From NCBI GenBank assembly GCA_004292705.1, contig RDXA01000131.1, positions 1 through 7,566 of the forward strand: a DNA stretch of 7,566 bases, written 5' to 3'. The notes beneath the pieces are model-generated. The model was not told where the DNA came from. It did no database searches and was given only the letters and a program-made list of their open reading frames with translations. This DNA comes from Sphingomonadales bacterium. Lineage in GTDB: Bacteria; Pseudomonadota; Alphaproteobacteria; Sphingomonadales; Sphingomonadaceae. Made by a program: the position numbers and the translations under genes. This document shows, one piece after another, positions 6,486 through 7,566 of this stretch; the first letter of the stretch is position 1, and every line of letters begins with the position of its first letter.

Positions 6486-7566
6486 TATGCTTTCTCCTGG
6501 GATGCACGGCGCGGCTTGGCGGCGGGCTTGGTGGATTTGGTCTTCGATGTGGGCTTGGTCACCGGTTTGCCTGCCGCAGCCTTGGGCGTTGCGGGCGCGG
6601 CCTCCAGCGCCCGCGCGGCGGCGAGCAAATCGTCAAAGCTGTCCTGCAGGCACTGCGAATAGAAATCGGGATCGGGCATGATGTCCCGGCAGGCGGTGAA
6701 GCTGATATAGGCCTCGCCGACATAGGACTGCACCACATGCGCCAGCCCCAGCCCGTCGGTGAGGCAGATCAGCGACAGCGACATGCTCTCCAGCCGCGCC
6801 CCGCTCGAATAGATGTGCACCGGCGGCCCGGGCACGTTGGTGACGACCGTGTTGAACGGCATCGCCAGCCGGTGCGCCAGGCTCACCCGGCTGAACAGTT
6901 GCGCACCCAGCGCCGTGTAGAACAGCGGGTTGACCTTGCTCACCTCGGTCATCCGCCGCGCGCCGAGCGCGTTCGTCATCGCCTTGGAGTTGTTCGTCTG
7001 GCTGTAGACATAGGCGAGCCGCTCGGCCGGATCGGCGATATGGGTGCCGAGCGGGGCGATCATCGCGGCGACCTGATTGCCCATGTCGCCCTTCTCGTCC
7101 GATGCCCGAACGGAAATCGGTGCCATGGCGGTCATGGTGGTTTTGGGCAGATCGCCCTTGGCGCTGAGGTATTTGTGCAAGGCCCCGCCGATCACCGCGA
7201 TCGCCACGTCATTGACCTTGGCCTCGGGCAGCAGGCCGCGGATCGCCTTGAAATCTTTCAGATCGAAGGTCCGCCCCTCGACCACGCGGTGAGGCGAGAT
7301 GGTGCGGTTGAAGCGCGTGCGCGGCGGCACCAGATCGGTGCTGAGCTTGAAATCCTTGCTAATCAGCCCGCGGATCACGCCCGCCACCCCCGGCACCGCC
7401 TTGGCCGCGACCTGCGCCTGCTTGAGCGGGTTGAGCAGCGCGTTGAAATAGGACTTGCCGAGCAGCTCTACGGGTCCGGGGATCTTCTCTGGCTTCCACG
7501 TGTCGGGCTTGGCCGGCGGCGGCGCATCGGGAGCGAGGGTGTGGAGCGCCTCCATCAGGTCGATCC
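6485..7566 (-). CDS. Wax ester synthase/diacylglycerol acyltransferase (WS/DGAT), C-terminal part
   Basis: WS/DGAT enzymes move acyl groups from acyl-CoA onto long-chain alcohols or diacylglycerol, making storage lipids at the membrane surface. About 360 residues are visible; the gene enters from the right edge, where it is still open (IDL before MEALHTLAPD). The Met at 7555 is therefore probably internal. In relatives the catalytic HHxxxDG motif lies just upstream of the G-x-D-L-M segment, so it should sit immediately outside the window. Visible family segments, numbered from that Met, are KVNDVAIAVIGGALHKYL (113-130), AMAPISVR (143-150), GNQVAAMIAPLG (159-170), FNTVVTNVPGPP (234-245) and the ISFTACRDIMPDPD stretch (284-297), the C-terminal (DUF1298-type) domain. 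The last 37 residues (320-356) form a Lys/Ala/Pro/Thr-rich basic tail not typical of the family core. It ends TAA, sharing a base with the hydrolase ATG. Confidence 0.92.
   Translation of the reverse strand, partial: IDLMEALHTLAPDAPPPAKPDTWKPEKIPGPVELLGKSYFNALLNPLKQAQVAAKAVPGVAGVIRGLISKDFKLSTDLVPPRTRFNRTISPHRVVEGRTFDLKDFKAIRGLLPEAKVNDVAIAVIGGALHKYLSAKGDLPKTTMTAMAPISVRASDEKGDMGNQVAAMIAPLGTHIADPAERLAYVYSQTNNSKAMTNALGARRMTEVSKVNPLFYTALGAQLFSRVSLAHRLAMPFNTVVTNVPGPPVHIYSSGARLESMSLSLICLTDGLGLAHVVQSYVGEAYISFTACRDIMPDPDFYSQCLQDSFDDLLAAARALEAAPATPKAAAGKPVTKPTSKTKSTKPAAKPRRASQEKA

Overview
The window looks like chromosomal DNA of a high-GC alphaproteobacterium, most likely Sphingomonadales (an Erythrobacter/Porphyrobacter/Sphingomonas-type genome). 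The evidence is the compact minus-strand housekeeping run infA - maf - RNase E/G-like - yacG - tRNA-Phe - purC, an outer-membrane TonB-dependent receptor with a Gly-rich insert, and a wax ester synthase/DGAT gene paired with an alpha/beta hydrolase. The taxonomic placement is inferred from remembered protein resemblance, not from a search.

Left part (1-2191, all minus strand). Reading leftwards from 2191, the genes are infA (IF-1), maf (nucleotide pyrophosphatase), an RNase E/G-family gene, yacG (small zinc protein), tRNA-Phe(GAA) and the first 35 codons of purC. Spacing is very tight: maf may start directly after the infA stop, the RNase gene overlaps maf by 8 bases from a TTG start, and yacG overlaps the RNase stop in an ATGA. 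The RNase gene is not one open frame. Its N-terminal third and its catalytic C-terminal part are both recognisable but lie in different frames, joined near 1105-1112, and a middle segment that relatives seem to have is absent. It is annotated as a probable pseudogene (or an assembly problem).

Middle (2192-5653). A 237-base divergent intergenic region separates infA from a plus-strand 1074-residue TonB-dependent receptor. Its unusual feature is an insert of about 275 residues between two late barrel strands. The insert is made of Gly/Ala/Pro-rich linkers around two copies of a 61-residue unit, each bounded by cysteines exactly 60 residues apart. Counting strands back from the C-terminus places this insert on the periplasmic side of the barrel rather than in an external loop. 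This is the most interesting unexplained structure in the window.

Right part (5676-7566, minus strand, convergent with the receptor). A wax ester synthase/diacylglycerol acyltransferase gene enters from the right edge. It ends in a Lys/Ala/Pro-rich basic tail and overlaps an alpha/beta hydrolase by one base (TAATG). The pair suggests a small neutral-lipid synthesis/hydrolysis module.

No IS element, CRISPR array, phage gene or attachment site was seen. The two stretches without a gene (206-333 and 2192-2428) are both under 300 bases and hold no feature I can firmly support. The window does not show a clearly new multi-gene system. What deserves a second look is the Cys-bounded repeat insert in the receptor and the broken RNase gene.
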